Program-made: the position numbers and the translations under genes | Notes under the pieces: model-generated | Seen by the model: only the letters and a program-made list of their open reading frames with translations | Told to the model about the DNA's origin: nothing | The model's database searches: none | Assembly (NCBI GenBank): GCA_018985225.1 | Contig: JADGIF010000349.1 | Span: 1-10,383 of the forward strand | DNA: 10,383 nucleotides | Direction of reading: 5' to 3' | From: Amoeboradix gromovi | Lineage: Eukaryota > Sanchytriomycota > Sanchytriomycetes > Sanchytriales > Sanchytriaceae | In this document: positions 1 to 7,469 of the stretch, one piece after another | Layout: every line of letters starts with the position of its first letter | Position numbering within the stretch: the first letter of the stretch is position 1

Positions 1-80
1 TAGCGAATGGTGAGAGACCAGGTTGGCAGAGAGGGGATTATACAAACAACGAGAGTTCGCCTATTGCCTAGGTGAAGAAA

Positions 81-169
81 TATGGGACACTACTGTGAAA
101 ATTTCAACTGGGTAAATCTTGTCACCCGTTTTTTACCCAAAGTCTGCTTTTTACAGAGTGTGTCCCATA
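81..169. mobile_element. MITE-like foldback element with TA-flanked terminal inverted repeats
   Basis: The first ten bases, TATGGGACAC (81-90), are the exact reverse complement of the last ten, GTGTCCCATA (160-169). Pairing continues inward: CTGTGAAAA (93-101) against TTTTTACAG (148-156) with one mismatch, and TGGGTAAA (109-116) against TTTACCCA (132-139), leaving a short loop. The ends are TA on both sides, as expected for the TA target duplication of Tc1/mariner-type elements, which would make the element itself 83-167 (85 bp). There is no coding capacity. It lies about 65 bp upstream of the IleRS start codon, so it sits in that gene's promoter. Alternatives are a structured RNA hairpin or a chance foldback. 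Only one copy is in this window, so mobility is inferred. Confidence 0.55.
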
Positions 170-187
170 GTCTACTGCATAACTTCG

Positions 188-198
188 TTATAAAAAAA
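188..198 (+). promoter_or_regulatory. TATA-like element upstream of IleRS
   Basis: The run TTATAAAAAAA lies about 36-46 bases before the IleRS start codon at 234. Position and composition suit a TATA box with a very short 5' leader. It is just downstream of the inverted-repeat element. No transcription start can be seen from sequence alone. Confidence 0.35.
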
Positions 199-233
199 CT
201 GCAAATATTGGAGCTCTCCTTGAATCTTCGCAT

Positions 234-3200
234 ATGAATTTCGCACAAGAAGAAACTGCCATCCTAGAGTATTGGCAAGAAATAAATGCATTTGAAAGGT
301 CGGAAACACTAACCAAGCATAGGGAACCTTTTACTTTTTATGACGGTCCTCCATTCGCTACAGGTTTACCTCATTATGGACATCTGCTATCTAGTGCTAT
401 TAAAGATACTGTTTGTCGATTCTGGATCATGAACGGCAAATATGTCGAACGCAGATTTGGTTGGGACTGCCATGGCTTGCCTGTGGAGCATGAATTGGAC
501 AAATTGTTGAATATAAAGAGTCGTCAAGATGTCTTAGATATGGGCATTGATAAGTACAATGAGCAATGCCGCAGTATAGTCATGAGATATTCCAAGGAAT
601 GGGAAACAACTGTTACTCGTATTGGTAGATGGATTGATTTCAAAAATGATTACAAAACTCTCAATTTGTCATTCATGGAATCAGTTTGGTGGGCATTTAA
701 ATCTTTATGGGACAAAGATCTTGTGTATCTAGGCTGTCGGGTTATGCCGTACTCTACTGGTTGCAGTACACCAATTAGCAATTTTGAAGCTGGATTAGCT
801 TATAAAGATGTTATTGATCCTGCTGTTGTTGTCAGCTTTCCTTTAGTTGATGAGGATGCAACGTTTTTAGCCTGGACCACTACTCCCTGGACTCTTCCCT
901 CTAATTTGGCGCTTTGTGTGCATCCTGACTTTGAGTATATCAAAATTAAAGACGAGTCAATTCATCCTTTACCAATGATATTATTGAAGTCGTGCTTAAA
1001 TGCGCTGTACAAGGACCCTAAAAAGGCGAAATTCACTGTTCTAGAGACCTATATTGGAAAGCAACTGGAGTTCAAGAAATACAAACCTTTGTTCAATTAC
1101 TTTCCCAATCCAAATGCGTACAAGGTTCTATGTGACACTTATGTTACTAGTGACTCAGGTACCGGTATAGTCCATCAAGCACCTGGCTTCGGTGAGGATG
1201 ATCATCGTGTTTGTCTAAAATACGAAATTATCACTACAAGTGTTGATAGCGTACCTTGTCCTGTAGACGAAAGCGGCAACTTTACTGAAGTAGTTGCAGA
1301 CTTCAAAGGATTGTATGTGAAAGAGGCTGACAAGCTGATCTGTCGTAAATTAAAGCAAGAGAACAGAATAATCAAACAAGGCACTATAACTCACAGCTAC
1401 CCATTTTGCTGGAGATCAGACACTCCTTTGCTCTATAAAACTGTTCCTTCCTGGTTTATCAAAGTAGAGCACATAAAAGATGATTTGATTAGAAATAACA
1501 AACAAAGCGTATGGGTTCCTGAATTCGTTCAAACTAAGCGTTTCCAGAACTGGCTAGGCAATGCTAGAGACTGGAATATAAGCAGAAATAGGTTTTGGGG
1601 TACTCCTATCCCTCTCTGGGTCAATGAAGATTTAACTGTAATGAAATGCGTAGGAAGTGTTGAAGAACTGCAAAAGCTAACTGGCTCTTCCAACATAACT
1701 GACATACATCGTCACTTTATTGACAACTTGACAATTAAGACCAAAGATGGTGTCGTTCTTCATCGTATTGATGAGGTTTTCGATTGCTGGTTTGAAAGTG
1801 GCGCAATGCCTTATGCTCAGTCCCATTATCCTTTTGAAAATAAAGATAAAGTAGAAAGTACTTTTCCTGCCGACTTCATCGCTGAAGGATTGGACCAAAC
1901 ACGTGGATGGTTTTATACGTTACTGGTCTTATCTACGTTACTATTTGACAAGCCACCTGTAAGGAATCAAATCGTTTATGGCCTGGTCCTCGCTGAAGAT
2001 GGTAGAAAGATGTCTAAATCGTTAAAAAACTACCCTGAGCCGAGTAAAGTCATAAACAGTTACGGTGCAGACGCACTTAGATTGTATCTTATAAATTCTC
2101 CCCTAGTGCGTGCTGATTCTTTGTCTTTCAATGAAAAGGGAGTCAAGGAGTTATTGAGCAAAGTTTTTCTGCCGTGGTTCAATTCTTTCAAATTCTTTCA
2201 GTTACAGACTGATTTATTGGAAATGAACGGCACTATTTTTAAAAGCAATGCAAAATACCTGTCTTCCAGCAATCTCATGGATAAGTGGCTATTGGCAAGC
2301 CAACAGGAATTAATCGAGTTTGTAGTTGATGAAATGTCGAATTACAGACTTGACACAGTTGTGGGCAAGCTGTTGGGGTTTATTGATCAGCTGACCAACT
2401 GGTATATTAGATTTAATCGTAAAAGATTAAAAGGTGAGAATGGCCTTGAGGATTGCCTGTTCGCAATGAATACTTTATTTCAGGTTTTATTGACCATTAG
2501 CAGACTGATGGCACCTTTTACTCCATTTATGGCTGAATGTTTGTATTTGAAATTAAAACAGTTTACAACAGATGAGCAGCTATTGCAGAACTGCTGTGAG
2601 GGATTAAATAAAGACGAAACTCTAAGTGTACATTTTATGAAATATCCGACACCTAATAAAGTGTTATACAATGCAAACATAGTAACATCAATCAGTAGTA
2701 TGCAGCGAGTAATCGAACTAGTAAGATTAATAAGAGAGCAGCAGCAACTTTCGCTTAAAACCCCCGCAAGGGAACTAATTGTGATACATTCAGATGAGGA
2801 ATACCTGAAGGATGTTATACTTACTAGTGATTACATAAAAGAGGTAAAATAAACTAACTTAGGAACTCAACGTATTAAACATCACTACAACCAACGATGA
2901 GGAGAAGTATGAAATAAAATACAGATTGCAAGCAGATTTTAAGATGTTAGGACAGAAGTTAAAGAAAGACATGCCAAAAGTTAAAAAAGGATTGATGAAT
3001 GTTACAGAAAGTGAAATTAAAATGTTTTTAAAAGAGAAATTTATAAAAATAGAGGGACACGAGCTGTCAAACGAAGAAGTGGTCGTTATAAAGTACTTTG
3101 AACCGTTGGAGCGTATGAATAACTACAAGTTTAACATGGACGGGAATGTAATTGTTTTGCTAGACTGCAAGATAGATGAGGAACTGCAATGCAAAGGATA

Positions 3201-3456
3201 TGCACGGGAATTAATAAATAGAGTACAGCGATTAAGGAAGAAAGGTGAAATGGTACCAACAGATTCAGTGAAGTACTACATAAAGGGAAAGAAGACAGAA
3301 GGGCTAAGAAAAGCGTTAGAGAAAGAGAAGGAGATGATTGAACTGGCTATCAAATGCATACCTGAAATGGTAAATGATGTACTGGAATCCGACATACACG
3401 AGGAACAAGAGATTATGGGAGAGGTTTTTGAATTGTATTTGGTTAAAGGACGATAA
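234..3456 (+). CDS. ILS1: Cytosolic isoleucyl-tRNA synthetase, two exons (234-2843, 2863-3456)
   Basis: Charges tRNA-Ile with isoleucine in the cytosol. The spliced product is 1067 aa (870 + 197), close to the roughly 1070 aa of yeast Ils1, and it is colinear with it from end to end. The class I signature is HYGH at residues 47-50 and the catalytic KMSKS loop is at 592-596. The CP1 editing domain lies between them, with WTTTPWTLPSN at 214-224 and SGTGIVHQAP at 308-317 followed by GEDD. The anticodon-binding helices include TNWYIRFNRKRLKGENG near residue 800. The start at 234 matches the N-terminus of homologues. Without splicing, the frame meets TAA at 2850-2852, and the conserved C-terminal part would be in another frame. 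A 19-nt intron at a codon boundary restores it exactly. The poly(A) hexamer overlaps the stop codon. Confidence 0.97.
2844..2862 (+). other. Ultra-short spliceosomal intron (19 nt) in IleRS
   Basis: The sequence is GTAAAATAAACTAACTTAG. It starts GTAAAA, ends TTAG, and carries ACTAAC, matching the fungal branch-point core CTAAC (2854-2858). The probable branch adenosine at 2857 is five bases before the final G. The intron is phase 0: exon 1 ends in GAG (Glu870) and exon 2 begins GAACTCAACGTA (Glu-Leu-Asn-Val), which matches the yeast sequence at this point (IIEELNVRDV). Removing exactly 19 bases corrects the one-base frame shift between the two halves. If unspliced, an in-frame TAA lies inside it. 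The alternative, a sequencing indel, does not explain the added 19 bases or the splice signals. Confidence 0.88.
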
Positions 3457-3461
3457 ATAAA
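3456..3461 (+). terminator. AATAAA poly(A) signal overlapping the IleRS stop codon
   Basis: The stop TAA (3454-3456) is followed directly by ATAAATAG, so AATAAA shares its first base with the last base of the stop. It implies a 3' UTR of only a few tens of bases. Confidence 0.6.
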
Positions 3462-3612
3462 TAGTGTTAAAGAATAGCAATCATTCATTCCAAAAGTTCA
3501 TTCGTATTGATAAACTGTACATTGAGCTGGTAATTCGTGAGTGCTTGCAAAAACAATACAGTGAAATGCAGTTTATTTTTTGATAAAAATTGATCTTTAG
3601 CTACTGAATACT

Positions 3613-3717
3613 TTAGAAGAACCCTGATATATACGTGGCGCCGGATTCAAAGTCAGTTATAATCTCAAACAGTTGAGCAAGTTGTAATATCAAAGTTAAG
3701 ACGTTGTTCCAAGGCAT
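3613..3717 (-). CDS. Possible 34-aa hydrophobic microprotein
   Basis: This is a small ORF starting MPWNNVLTLILQLAQL and ending YISGFF. Residues 6-20 form a hydrophobic or amphipathic helix, followed by an acidic turn (TDFES). A - strand AATAAA lies 36 bases after its stop (3572-3577), which is the main reason to keep it, since other genes here end in the same hexamer. I recognise no family. An ORF this short can easily arise by chance, and no promoter element is convincing. Confidence 0.22.
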   Translation of the reverse strand: MPWNNVLTLILQLAQLFEIITDFESGATYISGFF

Positions 3718-3871
3718 ATCTCTCTTATTGTGGAAATAGTTTAATACACAACAAACTATCAATTATTAAAAAAGTGTAAAAACATGAAGTTTTGAATTAG
3801 ATGGAGTCGATTGGTTTATCAACAGAGATAAAAGTATCAAGATCGAGAAAACAAATATCAGAAAAAGAAGT

Positions 3872-3877
3872 TTTATT
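3872..3877 (-). terminator. AATAAA poly(A) signal of the 61-aa gene
   Basis: On the - strand the stop TAA is followed by CTTG and then AATAAA, four bases after the stop. This tight spacing matches other genes in the window and supports the small ORF as a real transcript. Confidence 0.55.
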
Positions 3878-3881
3878 CAAG

Positions 3882-4067
3882 TTAGTATAGGATTAATGCT
3901 GCTAAACCTGAAACTGACATCGCTTGAATACAGGATGATGAATATTCGGCTGTGGTGGTCGCAGATGGTGAGGTGTTAGGAGCAGATGGTACCTTTGCAG
4001 CTTCAGTACTATGGTCAACTCCATTGTGAGAGTATGCGATACTGAAAATCAAAACAGCTAGCTTCAT
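3882..4067 (-). CDS. Tiny secreted, possibly GPI-anchored, Ser/Thr-rich protein
   Basis: A 61-aa product. It begins MKLAVLIFSIAYS, a plausible signal peptide with a hydrophobic core at residues 3-11. Residues 20-45 are rich in Ser, Thr, Ala and Pro, as in O-glycosylated fungal wall peptides. Residues 50-61 (MSVSGLAALILY) form a short hydrophobic tail after a small-residue patch (SSSC, 43-46), resembling a GPI-anchor signal although on the short side. A CATAAATAG element lies about 35 bases upstream and AATAAA is four bases after the stop. It diverges from the 280-aa membrane protein across a promoter rich in CCAAT boxes. No family is recognised; the mature peptide would be only 30-45 residues, so it may be a surface or signalling peptide. 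Confidence 0.5.
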   Translation of the reverse strand: MKLAVLIFSIAYSHNGVDHSTEAAKVPSAPNTSPSATTTAEYSSSCIQAMSVSGLAALILY

Positions 4068-4131
4068 TGAGACTGTAAGAGCGGTAGAATAACCCTATTT
4101 ATGTGTTTTTTGCAAGTTATGTGTCCAGATC

Positions 4132-4402
4132 ATTGGATGTGATATATTTACAATTTTTCGTTGATTGGCCCAAGTCAATTTACGTATTGGGGGTCTCCCC
4201 ATGCCCCAATGTTACATTGGTATTATATATTGGCATTTGCCTGATCTCACTTTTGTGCCTTTATAGTCGTGTATTATACTATTACGGGCTATTTCTAAGC
4301 CATATAGTTGATTTAATAGCCAACCAATGATAACAAACTTGCGCAAGGAATGAGTTTGAGCGAATTTTGATTGGTCATGTGTTTACAATTGTGTCATATT
4401 GG
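4132..4402. promoter_or_regulatory. Divergent promoter with a cluster of nine CCAAT boxes
   Basis: CCAAT pentamers occur in the + orientation at 4206 and 4324, and as ATTGG at 4132, 4164, 4186, 4216, 4229, 4370 and 4398. Two form an inverted pair around a three-base spacer, CCAATGTTACATTGG (4206-4220). A G/C palindrome, GGGGTCTCCCC, lies at 4190-4200. CCAAT is the core bound by the NF-Y/Hap2-3-5 complex of fungi. The region separates the 61-aa gene (-) from the 280-aa gene (+). A 75-codon ORF through this region (4103-4330) looks incidental. Confidence 0.5.
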
Positions 4403-4437
4403 AATGAAAACCCATTTAGCAATGGGGTTGAAACACT

Positions 4438-5280
4438 ATGATCATATTTGCTATTGCCCTAATGGCTTTGAGCGATATTATCCAAATATTAGAGAATGCA
4501 GTTGATGAGGCCGGTTTGGACATGTTGATAGACTGTGCAAAGAGACTCAAATTTGGGACTTGTCCCGTTGGTGTTCTGTCCCCCGTATCTTTGAATGCTT
4601 TTGGCATGCTCCACCAATTGCTGCATTCTGACTATAATAATGTACCTGATTATGCACTAATCGAACTGTACAGAAACGGTGCCCTAAAAAGTATGCTAGA
4701 TCCCAAGGCATATCCTGATGTAAAACTACCGGCTCTAAGTTGTCATGAAGTTTTGAAAAGAGATACACATGATAGTGCAAACTCTCAATTAGATCCTGAA
4801 ACTGGCATTACATATGGATCCATTAGCCCAGATTTGCCAAAACGAAGTGGAAGAAAAATTAATATATGGTATGTTTTAGGCATTTTAGTGCTGCTTTCCA
4901 GTGCTAGCGGAATACTCAGTGGAATAAATCTTTGGAATCGTTATAAACTAATCATTGAACAGGTAGATAGTGATCTTAATTTACACTGCCAGGAGACAGA
5001 TAACACTAGCAAATCCCGCGTAGTTATTGTCAAAGGGATTACTTATAAAGTTAGCCCAGAATCCGTTGCTAAGGGTATTAAGATAGATGATGAATCTCAA
5101 GTAACTGGTTCTGCTGATCCTAACGAAAGTAATGGTAGCGATGATTACTGCGCTCTACAAAGAAGACATAAACACTCATTGCAAAGTGAGAAACTGGAAA
5201 AGGTGTGGAGTATAGCTGGTCCTTCAATTTTTGGAATACTTGCTGCTCTATCATTGGCGGTTTTAGGAAACTGCAAATAA
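4438..5280 (+). CDS. Unrecognised 280-aa membrane protein with two C-terminal-half helices
   Basis: I do not recognise this protein. It starts MIIFAIALMALS, a probable signal peptide. Residues 13-140 look like a folded domain with Cys33, Cys42 and Cys102 and a helical pattern (IIQILENAVDEAGLDMLIDCA). A basic stretch (KRSGRK, 135-140) precedes a membrane segment at about 143-163. A polar, acidic and Ser-rich region with Cys184 and Cys238 runs to 255, and a second membrane segment spans 258-277. If the N-terminus is cleaved, residues 13-140 would be lumenal or extracellular and the 165-255 region cytosolic. The AATAAA hexamer (5276-5281) covers the whole stop codon. The upstream region is the CCAAT-rich promoter, which suggests regulated expression. 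Pat1 follows on the same strand after a short gap. Confidence 0.7.
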   Translation: MIIFAIALMALSDIIQILENAVDEAGLDMLIDCAKRLKFGTCPVGVLSPVSLNAFGMLHQLLHSDYNNVPDYALIELYRNGALKSMLDPKAYPDVKLPALSCHEVLKRDTHDSANSQLDPETGITYGSISPDLPKRSGRKINIWYVLGILVLLSSASGILSGINLWNRYKLIIEQVDSDLNLHCQETDNTSKSRVVIVKGITYKVSPESVAKGIKIDDESQVTGSADPNESNGSDDYCALQRRHKHSLQSEKLEKVWSIAGPSIFGILAALSLAVLGNCK

Positions 5281-5281
5281 A
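5276..5281 (+). terminator. AATAAA poly(A) signal containing the stop codon of the 280-aa gene
   Basis: The gene ends TGC AAA TAA followed by A, so the stop codon lies entirely inside AATAAA. Only 112 bases separate this stop from the preferred Pat1 start. Confidence 0.55.
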
Positions 5282-5392
5282 TTTCTATCATCTTCTTTTA
5301 GAGCATTTAACTTCAAATATATGAGCAATTTAATTAATGTGTTGGAACACAGAAATACTATAATTTTGTTATTTTTTGAAACCACAGTTATC

Positions 5393-7015
5393 ATGGATAT
5401 CGACAAGAATGAAGATTACCAGGTTGATACGAATGAACCAATGACCTTGGAAATGCTAGAACAGCAGCTAATGCAGCTCCAACGAACAAACAAAGAACCT
5501 AAAATGGTAAAGGAATACGTTGAGCCTAAATTACCAACGACAGTTGAAGAACTGGAAAAAGAACTAACACAAGTTGGCGCAAAATCATTTAAACAACTGG
5601 AAAAGAAGGGAAGAGTTATGACAACAAACGACCAGAATTTTATTTTAAAGATGTCCATGGCTCAGATCGCAATCAATGATGAGTACGATGATGATTTCTA
5701 TAATAACGTGTACTTGATGGTTCGCCGGGAAGTTGGTAAGAATAGACAATCCAGCAGTGACTATCTTCAGCTATTAGTCAAGGGCTCTAAAAAGAAGAAG
5801 GAAACATTTACAGCTACATTGGAGAAGATTATAGAAAAGAAAAAGAGCACAGCCAATATTGACTTTGTTATCGAAGGTGCTTTGGGTAAAGTAAGTAGTG
5901 CTAGTAGCAAGAAGCCTCGCCAAGCGATAGAAGTTCCAGTTCTGAAAATGGAATTTAATGAACAGTTGGATGGTCCACTATCAAGTAAAATGCCTTTGAA
6001 AATGATTGAAGATATATACGAAGACGTTATAGAACTGGAGACCTGGAAAAGAAAGGCAAAAGCAACAACAGACACAGAGTTGATTGAAAAGAACTTGAAT
6101 ATTCATTTGACTCAATTAAAGCGTACATTTACCAACATTCTATCTAGTAAGGTGCCAATGTCTCAGCTGTTAAACCATTTGAAGATGATGCGGGTACTTC
6201 CTCGGGCATTTAGATTTTTACCTGATGATATTTGCATTTCCATAGTTTTTGGGATTTTAGAATCATTGGATTATTGTACTCTGATAGTGAAATTAGAACA
6301 GATAGAGAGTAGTATAAATTTAGTAAATAGTTATTTATCCGGGCTAGCCACCAAAGTCACCGTATTTCCTGCTGACATCCAATCATCTTTTTCATTGGTC
6401 TGTGATTACCTTTATGAATTTGAAATATGGCAAAACACGGCATCTAGCGCTATTCAAAGCACAATAATGGATATGGAATATGAGGACTTAAATAAAAGTA
6501 TGAAACTGTTATTAAAAGGAATTACACTGTCAGCAGTGATTAGAACTAAAGTTGGAATATACTTGTTAACTGCAATATTAAGCAGAGCACACGTGCTGAA
6601 ATCCAATTGCCCAAATGATGAATTCGATGAATTATTTGATATATTTTATAACCAAGTCAAGCCATATTTATCCATGGCATTCCCTCTACAGCAGGTTAAT
6701 TTTCCACATCCACAGCAACTGGCACCATGGAATATGACACCAGAAGAATATGTTTTGGTTATCACAAATGACGTACATGTTTGGCAATTTTTAGCAGCGA
6801 TGGTTATTAGTGCCAATGCGCATCAACAGACTGAGATAGTCTCAGAAGTCAGAGACAGAGTGATGTGGAATGCTACCGGGTCTTTTGAAGTTGGTCAAAG
6901 CTTGCGTTATACTTATACTCCAGACGAGTCATTTAATAAACTAGCAGGAAAGAGAGCAGTGGCAAATGTGAACTTGTTTTTACATTCATTGGGATTTGAC
7001 TCATCACAGTTATAA
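5393..7015 (+). CDS. PAT1: Pat1 mRNA-decay factor, compact form (540 aa)
   Basis: Pat1 bridges decapping factors (Dcp2, Lsm1-7, Xrn1, Dhh1) on mRNA in P-bodies. The conserved central block MTTNDQNFILKMSMAQIA...DDDFYNNVYLMVRR (residues 76-112) matches yeast Pat1 (MTPRDKDFITRYQLSQIV...NEDFYYQVYKIIQR). LGKVSSASSKKPRQAIEVP (about 164-182) matches the LGKISS...RRQLQIP segment. The helical C-terminal domain follows (about 205-540) and ends VNLFLHSLGF, as in homologues. I chose the ATG at 5393; an upstream in-frame ATG at 5321 adds 24 hydrophobic residues unlike any Pat1. The protein is short: yeast Pat1 is near 800 aa. The acidic Dhh1-binding N-terminus and the Pro/Gln-rich linker are missing or replaced by about 70 residues with a coiled-coil-like EELEKEL stretch. 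It converges with the gene at 7038. Confidence 0.9.
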   Translation: MDIDKNEDYQVDTNEPMTLEMLEQQLMQLQRTNKEPKMVKEYVEPKLPTTVEELEKELTQVGAKSFKQLEKKGRVMTTNDQNFILKMSMAQIAINDEYDDDFYNNVYLMVRREVGKNRQSSSDYLQLLVKGSKKKKETFTATLEKIIEKKKSTANIDFVIEGALGKVSSASSKKPRQAIEVPVLKMEFNEQLDGPLSSKMPLKMIEDIYEDVIELETWKRKAKATTDTELIEKNLNIHLTQLKRTFTNILSSKVPMSQLLNHLKMMRVLPRAFRFLPDDICISIVFGILESLDYCTLIVKLEQIESSINLVNSYLSGLATKVTVFPADIQSSFSLVCDYLYEFEIWQNTASSAIQSTIMDMEYEDLNKSMKLLLKGITLSAVIRTKVGIYLLTAILSRAHVLKSNCPNDEFDELFDIFYNQVKPYLSMAFPLQQVNFPHPQQLAPWNMTPEEYVLVITNDVHVWQFLAAMVISANAHQQTEIVSEVRDRVMWNATGSFEVGQSLRYTYTPDESFNKLAGKRAVANVNLFLHSLGFDSSQL

Positions 7016-7036
7016 ATAAATCATTGATTTATTTAT
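7012..7036. terminator. Palindromic bidirectional poly(A) signal between convergent genes
   Basis: The arms ATAAATAAATCA (7012-7023) and TGATTTATTTAT (7025-7036) are perfect reverse complements around one central T. The palindrome gives AATAAA on the + strand (7015-7020), overlapping the Pat1 stop by one base, and AATAAA on the - strand (TTTATT at 7028-7033), five bases after the stop of the 92-aa gene. It fills nearly all of the 22 bases between the two stop codons. Confidence 0.7.
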
Positions 7037-7037
7037 G

Positions 7038-7316
7038 TTAAACCTTGAATTCAGATTTTGTGCTTTGATTTTTATGCCGAATAAACATTCTTATTCTTTT
7101 ATTATGAGATCTGTTATGAATCTCCTTTGCAACTAGTACTATTATTAAAATAGCTGCAGTTATTGATCCAAATATTGCAATTTCGGTACATTGCAATTCC
7201 ATCGTTTGAAATTCAACTACTCCTTTTAATTGGATATTGAGTAAAACAAGTTGCAATACAAGGAGTACGAACTTAAGTACATTGTGATAATAATATTGCA
7301 ATGTATGAAAGGCCAC
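7038..7316 (-). CDS. Small membrane protein with basic C-terminal tail
   Basis: A 92-aa product from the first Met, or 54 aa from Met39 (codon at 7200-7202). Two hydrophobic segments are visible: 13-30 (VLKFVLLVLQLVLLNIQL) and 45-63 (EIAIFGSITAAILIIVLVA). After the second come many Lys, Arg and His residues (66-88), suggesting a tail facing the cytosol or matrix. The short form, starting MELQCTEIAIFGS, would be a typical single-span microprotein; the choice between starts is open. The shared palindromic AATAAA signal just after its stop supports transcription. I recognise no family; an OST4-like subunit was considered but the sequence does not match well. Confidence 0.5.
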   Translation of the reverse strand: MAFHTLQYYYHNVLKFVLLVLQLVLLNIQLKGVVEFQTMELQCTEIAIFGSITAAILIIVLVAKEIHNRSHNKRIRMFIRHKNQSTKSEFKV

Positions 7317-7451
7317 AGCTATCTGTTTTAGGATTTGCAGGCCTGCTCGCAGTAATTTTTAACAGTTCACACCAGTCGAGATAGTTTGATTGCTGATGTA
7401 CCGCCTTGATATTGTCTGAGAAACCTTAGACATGATATTTAAGGGATCTGA

Positions 7452-7469
7452 TTAACAAAGTTAACAAAG
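7452..7469 (+). repeat. Tandem TTAACAAAG duplication abutting a start codon
   Basis: TTAACAAAG occurs twice in direct succession and the second copy touches the ATG at 7470. It places A-rich sequence (CAAAG) just before the start, a favourable initiation context. An in-frame TGA at 7449-7451 just upstream rules out a longer N-terminus without an intron. Confidence 0.6.

Larger units (their letters stand above)
3457..3881. other. Intergenic stretch between convergent IleRS and the 61-aa gene
   Basis: This stretch is AT-rich and contains no long ORF. It holds the IleRS poly(A) signal at its left edge, the AATAAA of the 61-aa - strand gene at 3872-3877, and one possible 34-aa - strand ORF at 3613-3717 with its own AATAAA at 3572-3577. 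I tested GGCGCCGGATTCAAA (3638-3652) as part of a tRNA T-arm on either strand and no cloverleaf formed. I see no other repeat or RNA gene. Confidence 0.5.

Noticed and set aside
3-70. Open frame ending at TAG 68-70, possibly the end of an upstream gene
   Set aside because: It is too short to judge, another frame is equally open here, and no AATAAA follows the stop.
2926-3456. Separate 176-aa gene after the IleRS frame
   Set aside because: It is the C-terminal part of IleRS; the frame extends upstream to 2863 and joins exon 1 after removal of the 19-nt intron.
3620-3660. tRNA-like T-arm near GGCGCCGGATTCAAA
   Set aside because: The five-base T stem does not pair and no anticodon or acceptor stem can be built on either strand.
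3925-3967. Possible 43-nt intron in the 61-aa gene (GTACC...CTAAC...ACAG)
   Set aside because: Splicing it shifts the frame and destroys the Ser/Thr-rich segment and hydrophobic tail; the unspliced ORF is more coherent.
4103-4330. 75-codon + strand ORF with hydrophobic composition
   Set aside because: It lies across the CCAAT-rich divergent promoter, has no poly(A) hexamer at its stop, and its hydrophobic look follows from T-rich DNA.
5321-5392. 24-residue hydrophobic extension of Pat1 from an upstream ATG
   Set aside because: Pat1 is soluble and does not carry such a leader; the ATG at 5393 gives a more natural acidic start.
7301-7384. 27-aa + strand ORF starting MYERPQLSVLG
   Set aside because: It overlaps the start of the 92-aa gene in antisense and shows no regulatory support; probably chance.
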